Virus record (IMG/VR): IMGVR_UViG_3300032893_003200
Coordinates: 1-38,342 of that record
Source: a virus
DNA length: 38,342 bases
Strand: one strand, 5' to 3'
The notes under the pieces are model-generated. The model was not told the origin of the DNA. It did not search any database and saw nothing but the letters and a program-made list of their open reading frames with translations. The translations under genes were made by a program, and so were the position numbers. Position 1 is the first letter of the stretch. The number at the start of each line of letters is the position of its first letter. Positions 1 through 6,347 of this stretch are shown piece by piece.

Positions 1-165
1 TCACGCGGAGGCTCCAATGCGAACCCCTTGCTGCGCGGCCAGGAGCCGGAGCCCCATCCGCAGCTGCGCCGAATAAGCTAAACCAAGCTTCTGCTTGAGC
101 AGCTTCACCAGTTCAATCTCTTCTGGCGTAGCCTTCAGGGAGATCGTGATTCTGGGATCAGGCAC
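1..165 (-). CDS. Small ribbon-helix-helix-like DNA-binding protein (54 aa)
   Basis: A GTG start at 165 and a TGA in the first three bases of the window give 54 residues. The layout fits a ribbon-helix-helix fold: a short strand (RITISL, residues 5-10), a helix beginning TPEEIE, a turn at about KLGL, and a second helix rich in Leu, Arg and Gln. Proteins of this shape are usually dimeric repressors or antitoxins that bind direct or inverted repeats near their own promoter. Upstream lie three 17-bp repeats and two palindromes (281-355), plausible targets. If the window closes on itself, this gene ends directly before the HTH gene that starts at 38342, making it the first gene of the early minus-strand operon. 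The fold is inferred from pattern only. Confidence 0.6.
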   Translation of the reverse strand: MPDPRITISLKATPEEIELVKLLKQKLGLAYSAQLRMGLRLLAAQQGVRIGASA

Positions 166-280
166 GGGGGAAAACCTACTCCCTATTCCGCCGTCCGGTC
201 AAGCAAAAACTCGCGCCGGTCACCATCGAGGGAACACTGTAGGGCACCCCGAGGGCGAAGAAACGGTGAAGGTACCTGCC

Positions 281-331
281 GCGTTTTGCGGCATGTAGCG
301 TTTTGCGGCATGCAGCATTTTGCGGCACAAA
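281..331. repeat. Three tandem 17-bp direct repeats (iteron-like)
   Basis: Three head-to-tail 17-bp units lie at 281-297, 298-314 and 315-331. The first is gcgttttgcggcatgta; the second differs at one position and the third at a few near its start and end. The core TTTTGCGGCA is kept in all three. Repeats of this length, phased at about 1.5 helical turns and followed by AT-rich DNA, are typical of iteron replication origins and also of multi-site operators. No initiator protein of a known Rep family was recognised, so origin versus operator is undecided. Confidence 0.75.
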
Positions 332-355
332 AGATCTTTAAGTATCTATTAGATA
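330..355. promoter_or_regulatory. AT-rich stretch with two palindromes beside the iterons
   Basis: AAAGATCTTT (330-339) is a perfect 10-bp palindrome. TATCTA-T-TAGATA (343-355) is a perfect inverted repeat around one base. The stretch from about 329 to 365 is much more AT-rich than the GC-rich window. It could be the unwinding element of an origin, or the -10 region and operator of the minus-strand early promoter that would drive the gene ending at position 1. No clear -35/-10 pair could be fixed. Confidence 0.45.
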
Positions 356-367
356 GATAGAGAAAAG

Positions 368-384
368 CCCCCCCTACCCCCCCC
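368..384. other. Paired C7 and C8 tracts (G-tracts on the minus strand)
   Basis: Seven C, then TA, then eight C. On the minus strand this is two long G runs, which could form a G-quadruplex or make a slippery homopolymer. It lies between the AT-rich palindromes and the hairpins at 449-581. No coding role is seen. Confidence 0.4.
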
Positions 385-448
385 AACACCGAAAGACAAA
401 TGGTGGCGCGCACACCCCGCGCGCAGTGCTGAAACTACATCTCTTGTG

Positions 449-468
449 CTGGGGGCTAACGCCCCCAG
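449..468. other. Perfect 8-bp GC-rich hairpin
   Basis: CTGGGGGC, loop TAAC, GCCCCCAG gives a perfect 8-bp stem with a 4-base loop. There is no adjacent T run on either strand, so it is not a canonical intrinsic terminator. It may back up the terminator at 556-581 or act as a protein or RNA structure in the 166-589 intergenic region. No gene is supported in that region. Confidence 0.45.
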
Positions 469-555
469 ACCCCCGGCTCCGCGAAGGAAAAATCGCAAGG
501 CAAGGGCCAAACGTCAGGAACGGAACCTTCAGAGCTGGGGTACTGCCGGCGGGGG

Positions 556-581
556 AAAAAAAGCAACACCGTGAAGCGGTG
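556..581 (-). terminator. Intrinsic terminator of the late operon
   Basis: On the minus strand a CACCG/CGGTG stem with a 5-base loop is followed four bases later by seven T. It lies just past the stop codon of the last minus-strand late gene (590), where the late transcript should end. The stem is short (5 bp), so efficiency may be modest. Confidence 0.6.
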
Positions 582-589
582 ACGGGAGT

Positions 590-853
590 CTACTCCGACT
601 CTTGCACGGGTTTCAGTTTCAGTTTGTAGCGGTGGGCGAAGCCGGGCGCAAAGGCCTTGATCGTGCCGCGGAATTGGTCCTCGATTTCGAGCACGTGGCC
701 CTCGTCGACGCGCGCGGTTTTGTTTTTCTTCCAGGCGCGGACCAGCTTTTTCAGCACGGAATCTTTCTGGTCGTAGAGCGCCTTCGCCTTGGCGGCGAGA
801 TCCTCGTGCAGTTCGTAGAGCTCGGCGACCGACTTGGGGGACTTTGAGGCCAT
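590..853 (-). CDS. Hypothetical basic helical protein, last late gene (87 aa)
   Basis: No family recognised. The 87 residues begin MASKSPKSVAELYELHEDL and are largely predicted helix with alternating charge, a possible coiled coil up to about residue 40. A Lys-rich middle (WKKNK) and an acidic patch around EGHVLEIEDQ follow. There is no membrane segment or signal peptide. It starts five bases after the stop of the Acb2-like gene and is followed by the terminator at 556-581, so the two are probably co-transcribed and it could act with the Acb2-like protein. ATG at 853 was chosen; no strong ribosome-binding site is visible. Confidence 0.7.
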   Translation of the reverse strand: MASKSPKSVAELYELHEDLAAKAKALYDQKDSVLKKLVRAWKKNKTARVDEGHVLEIEDQFRGTIKAFAPGFAHRYKLKLKPVQESE

Positions 854-857
854 CGTG

Positions 858-1187
858 TCAGTACAGCGACAACCCATTCAGCGCGATCGCGCGGTTCGCG
901 GTCATGCGCGCATTTTGCAGTTCACGGATCGCGGCAGTCCGATCGGCCGAGCGCGGGCAATTCGCCAGGATCACTTCGGCGAAATTCTTTGCGGCCTGGT
1001 TGATCGCAGCGTATTTCGGCAGCGTCTCGTCGGTGGGCGGATGGTACTTGAACATCTCCGCGACGATTTCAGAGTCACTGAGGGCGCGGCCTGCGGCGTA
1101 CATAGCCTGCTCGGCCTGCATTTTGAGACGAACGTCCCGCAAGTCGCGCGGTTCAACGCCTTGAGTTTTTTCCTGGTCGTAATCCAT
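858..1187 (-). CDS. acb2: Acb2-like anti-CBASS cyclic-nucleotide sponge
   Basis: Residues about 46-104 match the Acb2 pattern: an FKYHPP motif (Y48, H49), a helix with AAKNFA (K67), a CPRSADR turn and a last helix with ARMTANRAIA. Acb2 proteins (from Pseudomonas phage PaMx33 and related to T4 Vs.4) are small helical hexamers. They bind cyclic di- and trinucleotides made by CBASS cyclases, so the effector nuclease or membrane killer is not activated. The conserved Tyr in YHxP and the Lys of the AK motif are, as I recall, ligand contacts. Unusual here is an N-terminal extension of about 45 residues, charged and helical, absent from minimal Acb2 proteins of about 65-95 residues. It is the second-last gene of the late operon. 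The alternative is a housekeeping member of the same fold not tested for sponge activity. Confidence 0.8.
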   Translation of the reverse strand: MDYDQEKTQGVEPRDLRDVRLKMQAEQAMYAAGRALSDSEIVAEMFKYHPPTDETLPKYAAINQAAKNFAEVILANCPRSADRTAAIRELQNARMTANRAIALNGLSLY

Positions 1188-1278
1188 GCGGCCAATGTAC
1201 TTTCGTGCGCTGTTGACCGACTAGATTCCCGAAGTAACTTCCACAGCCAGAGCTTGACCAGGATGCGACACTGGGAGG

Positions 1279-1300
1279 CGTGCTAGCACGTGCTAGCACG
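1279..1300. promoter_or_regulatory. Two tandem copies of the palindrome GTGCTAGCAC
   Basis: GTGCTAGCAC is its own reverse complement and occurs twice in direct succession, so the whole 22 bp is also a dyad. It sits in the divergent gap between the Acb2-like gene (start 1187, minus) and the gene at 1330 (plus). Two TTGACC hexamers (1213-1218, 1254-1259) lie just upstream on the plus strand and resemble -35 boxes, the first followed 16 bases later by TAACTT. A repressor operator controlling one or both genes is the likeliest reading. Confidence 0.6.
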
Positions 1301-1329
1301 AAACTGACGCGGGTTTCAGGAGGACGTCC

Positions 1330-1719
1330 ATGGCGAACCGGGAACGCACAAGTTGCCGCCGTTGCGGCTCGATCATCGAATCGACGGAGAAGGCTCTGGC
1401 CGTCTTCATGTTCTGCCAAACGGCGGGAATGAAGCCGCGGCGCAAGGCCTCGGCTCCGGTGATCTACATCTGCCCGGGCTGCACCATGGTGCTCGCCATC
1501 CGGCCTGGTCCGCCCGAGCCCGACTTCTTCAACTTCGCCGCTTTCGAGATGATCTCAAAGCTCATCGGAACGCAGCGCCCGGAAGTACTCGCGGCCTTCC
1601 AGGAGATGTTCGAGTTGGTGATCGAGCGCGAAGGCCGGATACAGGACGCAGACTTCGAGAACATGCTTCCCGAGCCGGAAGTGATTCCCCCACCGCGCCG
1701 GCTCAAGGAAGCCAGTTAA
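1330..1719 (+). CDS. Zinc-ribbon-like hypothetical protein, divergent from acb2 (129 aa)
   Basis: Family not recognised. Two CxxC knuckles, C9-x2-C12 and C48-x2-C51, about 36 residues apart, suggest one structural zinc site. A helical acidic C-terminal half (about 68-129) ends in a Pro-rich tail. ATG at 1330 is preceded by AGGAGG at an ideal distance, so the start is secure. It is one of few plus-strand genes in the late region and is transcribed away from the Acb2-like gene, with tandem palindromes in the shared promoter gap. It overlaps the 3' end of the convergent gene at 1716 by four bases. Separate promoter and strand suggest expression independent of the late operon, perhaps from a prophage. 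Confidence 0.8.
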   Translation: MANRERTSCRRCGSIIESTEKALAVFMFCQTAGMKPRRKASAPVIYICPGCTMVLAIRPGPPEPDFFNFAAFEMISKLIGTQRPEVLAAFQEMFELVIEREGRIQDADFENMLPEPEVIPPPRRLKEAS

Positions 1720-2081
1720 CTCGCGGCCGGCGCCGGCGTTGTGTTCAGCACGGTCACCACCGCGCTGATGTACGCCTGCACCTTCTGCTCAGTCACTTCC
1801 GAAACGCCGGCGTCTTTCAAACCTTGCGTGATCAGGTTCCCCGCGGCGGTGAGAACGGCCGCAAGTTTCTCCTGTCCGGTCCCGCTCGATTTTCCCACGG
1901 CCGCGAAGTTCTGCTCGGCTGTGATCACAGCTTGCGCGGTGACATTAAACAGCGGTCCCATCGCCGGGAAAGCAAGTCCGATAACGGTTTCGGCCACCTT
2001 CTCGCCGACCTGGAAGGGTTTCGACTCGAAGACCTTCTCGACATCCTCGACAATTTTCTTCATCACAGATTTGAAGCTCAT
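1716..2081 (-). CDS. Hypothetical Ala/Val-rich phage protein (121 aa)
   Basis: Function unknown. ATG at 2081 follows an AGGAGAG ribosome-binding site and overlaps the stop of the preceding gene as ATGA. The N-terminus (MSFKSVMKKIVEDVEKVF) is amphipathic and charged. The middle (about 30-60) is weakly hydrophobic and could be membrane-associated, and the C-terminal half is helical and small-residue rich, ending in a Pro-Ala tail. Similar short proteins beginning MSFKS occur near lysis genes in phages of GC-rich soil bacteria. The position after lysozyme and a holin-like gene would fit an accessory lysis or membrane protein, but this is inference. Confidence 0.75.
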   Translation of the reverse strand: MSFKSVMKKIVEDVEKVFESKPFQVGEKVAETVIGLAFPAMGPLFNVTAQAVITAEQNFAAVGKSSGTGQEKLAAVLTAAGNLITQGLKDAGVSEVTEQKVQAYISAVVTVLNTTPAPAAS

Positions 2082-2257
2082 TTGCGTTCTCTCCTGGCGA
2101 TCGGTTTTTTCATGGTGAGCCGCAGAGGCGTCCCGATGGGAAGCTGCAGCGCTTCGATGGTGACTTCGTGCACCAGCCCGCATTTGCAGCAGTGCAGGCG
2201 GAACATTTCGCCGTCGCGCACCTTCACGCTAGGCGTTGAGGTAGTGATCCGGCGCAC
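2078..2257 (-). CDS. Small CCxC-motif phage protein (59 aa)
   Basis: A short gene filling the gap between two larger ones. GTG at 2257 lies eight bases after the upstream stop; a second in-frame GTG at 2227 is possible. The protein has a CCKCGLVH motif in the middle and a basic tail (KKPIARRERK). I recognise this as a recurrent phage pattern: VRxG, then a CCxCGLxH knuckle, then a basic end. It is presumably a small metal-binding protein of unknown role. Its stop overlaps the next start as ATGA, consistent with translational coupling. The codon pattern and coupling support a real gene. Confidence 0.7.
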   Translation of the reverse strand: MRRITTSTPSVKVRDGEMFRLHCCKCGLVHEVTIEALQLPIGTPLRLTMKKPIARRERK

Positions 2258-2264
2258 TTAGCTT

Positions 2265-2519
2265 TTAGCTTTGCGTCGCCGCCGGCGGATTCTTCCCGTT
2301 TGGCATGCGATAGAACGCCCAGGCGGAAACCATGCCCGCTGCCGCGGCCCGGCCGACGAGGTGTTTCGCGTCGAGCCAGGTGTGCGGAAGTTGCCCCATC
2401 TCGATCACGTGCTCGATGCTCTCGCCGGCGGCCGAAGCGCCGACGATGACGGCGGCCTGCACCTGGTGGGGAAGGGAAGCCCAAATAGCTTTCAGCTTTG
2501 CGAACAGCTTTGCGATCAT
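2265..2519 (-). CDS. Holin-like membrane protein (84 aa)
   Basis: The start is decided by the sequence: AGGAG lies seven bases before the ATG at 2519, and that ATG overlaps the lysozyme stop as ATGA. The in-frame ATG at 2525 would be only one base from AGGAG. The N-terminus is amphipathic and basic (MIAKLFAKLKAIWASLP). Hydrophobic segments follow at about 20-36 and 56-72, separated by a polar stretch, with a polar C-terminus. Two short membrane segments immediately downstream of lysozyme are typical of small holins, which form pores so that endolysin reaches peptidoglycan. Holin families are diverse, so the call rests on topology and position. Confidence 0.6.
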   Translation of the reverse strand: MIAKLFAKLKAIWASLPHQVQAAVIVGASAAGESIEHVIEMGQLPHTWLDAKHLVGRAAAAGMVSAWAFYRMPNGKNPPAATQS

Positions 2520-2941
2520 TGCCATACTCCTGTTTTGATCTGCTCCGCCAGGCGCCGCGCTCGATCGCCGACCTGGTTGACCCACAACGAATTGAGCATC
2601 TCGGCCGCGGCGGTGTCGTAATCCTTGCGCGCGAGAGCGGCGAGAAAATGCTGAAACTCGAGAAGTCCATCGACGCCCAGGTTGAAAGCCATATTCACCA
2701 GGGCGTCGGCGCGGACCGGATCCAGTTCCGAAACCCAGGGCAGGCGCCGGCCGATCGCGGCCTTGGCGAGGTTGATCCGGTTGCGCAGCAGCAGAAGCGC
2801 CTCGTCGTGCGTGATGCCGCCGCCCTTGCGTTCGTCGATCAGCGTGCCGATGCCGATCGTCCAGTAACCTTCCGAGTCCTGGTAGGCGTGCAGCACTTCG
2901 CGCTCGTCGCGGACGAGCTGCTCTTCGAGGGATGTGATCAT
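2516..2941 (-). CDS. T4-type lysozyme (endolysin, glycoside hydrolase 24)
   Basis: Cleaves the N-acetylmuramic acid to N-acetylglucosamine bond of peptidoglycan at the end of infection. With ATG at 2941 the protein has 141 residues. The T4 lysozyme triad is preserved with exact spacing: E13, D22 (nine later) and T28 (six later), within ER-x7-QDSEGYWTIGIG. The GYWTIGIG block and the later NMAFNLG and GDRARRLAEQI blocks are family hallmarks. No signal-anchor is present in this frame, so release should need the holin-like product translated next (ATGA overlap). This is a complete single-domain enzyme. The gene starts nine bases from a possible divergent plus-strand ORF. Confidence 0.93.
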   Translation of the reverse strand: MITSLEEQLVRDEREVLHAYQDSEGYWTIGIGTLIDERKGGGITHDEALLLLRNRINLAKAAIGRRLPWVSELDPVRADALVNMAFNLGVDGLLEFQHFLAALARKDYDTAAAEMLNSLWVNQVGDRARRLAEQIKTGVWQ

Positions 2942-2950
2942 CGGTGTAGA

Positions 2951-3088
2951 ATGGCCGGCATGCCGCGGTGGCTTTGGATCCCGATCGCAGTCGGCGTCGT
3001 CATTTGGGGGAACTTCGCCTATCACCTAATCGGCGGAGTGATCCGCTACCTGCGCAATCACCCGCTGAGAGTCCGCCGCGACTTCTAG
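2951..3088 (+). CDS. Possible small membrane protein on the opposite strand (45 aa)
   Basis: A short ORF fills the 144-bp gap between the tail-tip gene and lysozyme. It has an N-terminal membrane segment (PRWLWIPIAVGVVIWGNF), a short loop and a basic tail (RYLRNHPLRVRRDF), obeying the positive-inside rule. Its TAG overlaps the TAG of the convergent gene within CTAG. No ribosome-binding site is visible and there is almost no room for a promoter, so it may instead be antisense to the lysozyme leader. If real, its place beside lysis genes suggests a lysis or membrane role. Confidence 0.4.
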   Translation: MAGMPRWLWIPIAVGVVIWGNFAYHLIGGVIRYLRNHPLRVRRDF

Positions 3089-3840
3089 TTCGCCGAGCAG
3101 AAAATCACTTTTACAAAAGCTGGCCGCGGATCAAGCGGCGTTCCCGTGAAGGTCGGCCGCGACACCGTTCCACTCGGCGTCACCGAGGACACGCCGCCGG
3201 CCGGGTTGGACGTCGAGGCTGTGATCCCGGTCGTGCTGGAGTTGTTGGTGGCCGTCGTCGACGTCGTCGACTGCGCCGCGCTGCGTAAGCTTCCGCCGGT
3301 GGATGCCGAGCCCATGAGATTCGTGCCGGTGGTGGATCCCGTCGTGCCGCCCTGCAGCTGCTCGGTGTGCGAGTGCGCGTTTTGCGTGTGATTGTGCCCG
3401 GGATCCGTGATGGTCACGGCGTGGGTGTGATTGATCACCTGCGTGATCGGATCTCCTGTGAAGGTCGGCTGCGAGATCGTGCCCGCCGGCGTGATCGTCG
3501 CGTTGCCGCCAGTGGTGCCGACGTCGCCGTGCGCGGCCAGCGTGCCTTGAATAAAAAAGCCGTCCAGCGCGGTGACCTGCGAAAAGCCCGTCGGGCACGA
3601 GGTCAGCGACAGCACGATCGCGCCCGAGGGAAGGGAAGAGCTTCCGTTCTGACAGTCGGATCCGGTGCCGCCCAGCTCGCCGTTGACGAAATGCGCGCAT
3701 TGCGTGCCTGAAACCGAAGAGACGCTCAGGTATTTTGCGTTGACGCGCTCGGCCGAAAGCGACGGACCGGCCCACACCTGCGCATAGGCACAGAGCGACG
3801 CGAGCGAAAGCAGCGGCAGGAGCAGGAGAGGGCGCTTCAT
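3085..3840 (-). CDS. Signal-peptide-bearing tail fibre tip/collar-like protein (251 aa)
   Basis: ATG at 3840 overlaps the previous stop as ATGA. Residues 1-20 (MKRPLLLLPLLSLASLCAYA) form a Sec signal peptide, likely cut before QVWAG. The rest resembles the distal part of phage fibres of the tail-collar type: CPTGF near residue 90, a GFFIQG segment, then repeated His motifs (NHTHAV, GHNHT, HSHTE). HxH motifs coordinate metal ions in T4 gp37- and lambda Stf-type tips. The end, PLDPRPAFVKVIFC, is also typical of collar domains. The mature part has four cysteines. It is the last of three fibre genes. A signal peptide on such a protein is unexpected and suggests export or an uncleaved hydrophobic start. 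Confidence 0.8.
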   Translation of the reverse strand: MKRPLLLLPLLSLASLCAYAQVWAGPSLSAERVNAKYLSVSSVSGTQCAHFVNGELGGTGSDCQNGSSSLPSGAIVLSLTSCPTGFSQVTALDGFFIQGTLAAHGDVGTTGGNATITPAGTISQPTFTGDPITQVINHTHAVTITDPGHNHTQNAHSHTEQLQGGTTGSTTGTNLMGSASTGGSLRSAAQSTTSTTATNNSSTTGITASTSNPAGGVSSVTPSGTVSRPTFTGTPLDPRPAFVKVIFCSAN

Positions 3841-6335
3841 TGGATCACGGTCCAGGCACACAGCGGCGACGACGCGCTCGACACAGTCGCCTGCAGGATC
3901 CGGACCTGGTTGGTAGAGATCGACAGCGAAGAAGAGCCGTCGATCAGATCATTGCCGAACGGCACGATGGTCGAAGAGCTGCCGTTGATGTTCTTGATGT
4001 AGATCTTCTGCCCGGTGTAGCCGCCGCAGGGTTGCAGGGTGAAATTTCCGGTCCCGAAATTCAGGATGGAGTAGACATCGGCGTCCTGCTGCAGCGGCAC
4101 GCTGGCGCTGCCGAAGACCGTTCCATTGCCGAGCCCCGAGGTCCAGTTGTAGTAAGTGAAGCTCGAAGCGGAAGTGGTGAGCACGTTCCAGCACTCGCCG
4201 GAAACGTTGTTGTAGCCGCTCGGAGTCACACCGGAAATGACGACGCAGGATCCCACCGGCGGGTTGAGCGTAGAGGTAACGGTGACGGTGTTGGTGGATT
4301 CGCTGGTCCCGGTGATCGCGGTTGCCGCCGGCGCCGCGCTGTTGTAAGTGGTCGCGCTCGACCAGTCCAGATGCCCATAGGCGCGATTCAGGCCGCGCTG
4401 AATGTACGGTGCCAGGATGTTGTTCGCTGTCCCGGTAGTGGGATGCAGTCCCGTGGAAAAGTAGGTTGTGTTGGCCGCGCAGCCATCGCAGCCGAGCAGT
4501 GGATCCGCGCCGGGATCGACCAAAAAGTCCGCGAAGACGGGCCAATAGGTGCGGATCGCGGTGTTGTAGCTGTTCTTAAACGTGTCCGCTCCGCTCCGGT
4601 CCATCATGGTCATCACGCCGCATTTGAAGCCGCGCAGGTGGCGGGCGCGACAGTAGCCGTTCAGGTAGTTGAGCGTGGTGGTGGCGCTTCCGCCCGAATC
4701 GTTCGTGCCGCCCCACATGAGAACCGCTTCGCGATTGGCTGCGGTCTGGTAGAAGGGGTCGACTGCGTTGGGAGCATCGGCCGTCAGTTGCTCGATCGTG
4801 TAGCCAGAGGCGCTCAGGTTGTAGATGTTGACCGTGGCCGGGATGCTCATCATCGCATTGGTGACGAAGCCGATTTCAGAGTCGCCATCGAGCACGTAGG
4901 TGTCGGTGGTGGATGTGCTGAGCAGGTTCAGCGGCAGTCCGCGCGCCGACATGGTGTTCTGCAGGAATTCGACGTTCGAGTTCACTTCCGCCTGCGTGAG
5001 CTGGCGGTTATAAACAACGACGTAATAGATCTGGCCCAGGTAGTACATCGCGGCCGCCGGGCATCCGCCGCCCAGGCCGCCGGCAGATCCGCCCAGCTGA
5101 AAATTCCCGCTGCTCAGCAAGCCCGTGTCGGTGCCCGACACCAGCGTCTGATTGTTGATGGCCATCGATTCGGTGCCGCCATTGCCGATTTCCCATGTCA
5201 CCACAGCCGAGCCTTGGAGCGTATAGCGCCAGGTGGAGCGAAAATTCGTCTTCCAGGTCTCGAAGTGGTAGTTCGTGTTGGCATTGGTGACATTGTGCTG
5301 ATCGTCAAGAAAGAACCGGCTGCAGTTCGAAGGAGCGCCTGGTCCGCCGGCGATGAGCGCGTTGTATTGATTCGCACCGGAAAACTGGAAAGCGGCCACG
5401 AACTGAAACGTGACGCCTGAGTTCAGGGCGGAAGGCAGACTCACGGCTCCGTTGCCGGTGAAGTTCAGGCCGCCCGTGCCGGCGATGATGGTAGGCGCGG
5501 TTCCGACGGTGCCGGTCGCGTTGTTGCCATTGCCTGAATAGTCGACCAGTGAGCCCGCACTTTCTGAGGAAAGAATGCGGTATTCAGCGAGCAGGCCGGA
5601 CTGCACGACTTGCGTCGGCACCGAAGAGGGCGCGACGCACGGATTCCCGAAGTCCTGCACTCCGACCTGAGTGCCACTCACACTAAACTTCGCGCAGTCG
5701 CCACCGGTGGGCGTCGAGCCGATCAGCGGAATTAATTTCGCCGTGGTCGACCCGTTGCCCGAGACCGGTTGATTCGCGGTGGAGTCATACGCCAAAGTGC
5801 CGGCTGCGGTGGGAGCGGCGCCCGGAGCCGAGGGCAGCACGAAGCCGTTGGTGGCCGACATGGCGCTGCCGTCGATCGTGCCCGATCCGGTCATCGTATT
5901 TGCGGCGAAGGTTTTCATGTCCCCGCCGGCGCCGCCGAACAGGCTTGCATTGATGGCCGTCGATGCGTTCAGGTAGATCGTCGCCGAGCCCGAGACGTAG
6001 CTGGTCACGCAAACCAGGAAGGTATCGAAGCCGCCGACAGCGCCCTTGTATTTGCCGGCCGCGGTGATGGTCGACTGCGCCGTGGTGCTGGTCGAGGGAG
6101 TGACCTGCGTGTTCTGCGGCGTGCCGGCGTTTGAGCCATCGCGTGCGGTCATCGCGACTTCCGGCTGCAGCGTCATCGAAAAGGTGCCGGTGACCGTGAT
6201 GCCTACCGTCGAAAGACCGGAGACCGTGATTGAGGCGCACGGAGAGGTGCTGCTCGAAATGGTGAAAGGTCCAGCCTTCGATTGCCCCCACAAAGAGGCG
6301 GCGAGAAACAGAACGGTGAATAGAACCTTGCGCAT
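3837..6335 (-). CDS. Signal-peptide-bearing tailspike with LamG-like and SGNH-hydrolase domains (832 aa)
   Basis: AAGGAG precedes the ATG at 6335. Residues 1-20 are a Sec-type signal (LFTVLFLAASLWG). Residues about 24-245 are Ser/Thr/Gly-rich fibre-like sequence. About 248-465 resembles a LamG/concanavalin-like jelly roll (LVDYSGNGNNATG, then a YYVVVYNRQLTQAEV end), usually carbohydrate binding. About 478-655 is an SGNH/GDSL hydrolase: GDS with S486, GGTND with N545, and LHPT with H631. Such spike domains remove acetyl groups from capsule or O-antigen. The Asp expected three residues before the catalytic His is Thr here, so the triad is incomplete unless another acid serves. There are fourteen cysteines. 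The C-terminus (about 660-832) is beta-rich. It probably recognises and trims host surface polysaccharide. Confidence 0.82.
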   Translation of the reverse strand: MRKVLFTVLFLAASLWGQSKAGPFTISSSTSPCASITVSGLSTVGITVTGTFSMTLQPEVAMTARDGSNAGTPQNTQVTPSTSTTAQSTITAAGKYKGAVGGFDTFLVCVTSYVSGSATIYLNASTAINASLFGGAGGDMKTFAANTMTGSGTIDGSAMSATNGFVLPSAPGAAPTAAGTLAYDSTANQPVSGNGSTTAKLIPLIGSTPTGGDCAKFSVSGTQVGVQDFGNPCVAPSSVPTQVVQSGLLAEYRILSSESAGSLVDYSGNGNNATGTVGTAPTIIAGTGGLNFTGNGAVSLPSALNSGVTFQFVAAFQFSGANQYNALIAGGPGAPSNCSRFFLDDQHNVTNANTNYHFETWKTNFRSTWRYTLQGSAVVTWEIGNGGTESMAINNQTLVSGTDTGLLSSGNFQLGGSAGGLGGGCPAAAMYYLGQIYYVVVYNRQLTQAEVNSNVEFLQNTMSARGLPLNLLSTSTTDTYVLDGDSEIGFVTNAMMSIPATVNIYNLSASGYTIEQLTADAPNAVDPFYQTAANREAVLMWGGTNDSGGSATTTLNYLNGYCRARHLRGFKCGVMTMMDRSGADTFKNSYNTAIRTYWPVFADFLVDPGADPLLGCDGCAANTTYFSTGLHPTTGTANNILAPYIQRGLNRAYGHLDWSSATTYNSAAPAATAITGTSESTNTVTVTSTLNPPVGSCVVISGVTPSGYNNVSGECWNVLTTSASSFTYYNWTSGLGNGTVFGSASVPLQQDADVYSILNFGTGNFTLQPCGGYTGQKIYIKNINGSSSTIVPFGNDLIDGSSSLSISTNQVRILQATVSSASSPLCAWTVIQ

Positions 6336-6347
6336 AAAGCTCCTTTC

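Noticed and set aside
281-331. CRISPR array
   Set aside because: Three 17-bp units are directly contiguous without spacers and are too short for CRISPR repeats.
183-413. Minus-strand open frame across the 17-bp repeats and C-tracts
   Set aside because: It translates the direct repeats and homopolymers into low-complexity, Cys/Arg-rich sequence, has no ribosome-binding site and overlaps features better explained as non-coding.
3840-5420. Long plus-strand open frame (over 500 codons) opposite the tailspike gene
   Set aside because: Arg/Gly/Val/Ala-rich antisense product typical of GC-rich shadow frames; the minus strand has clear signal peptide and SGNH motifs.
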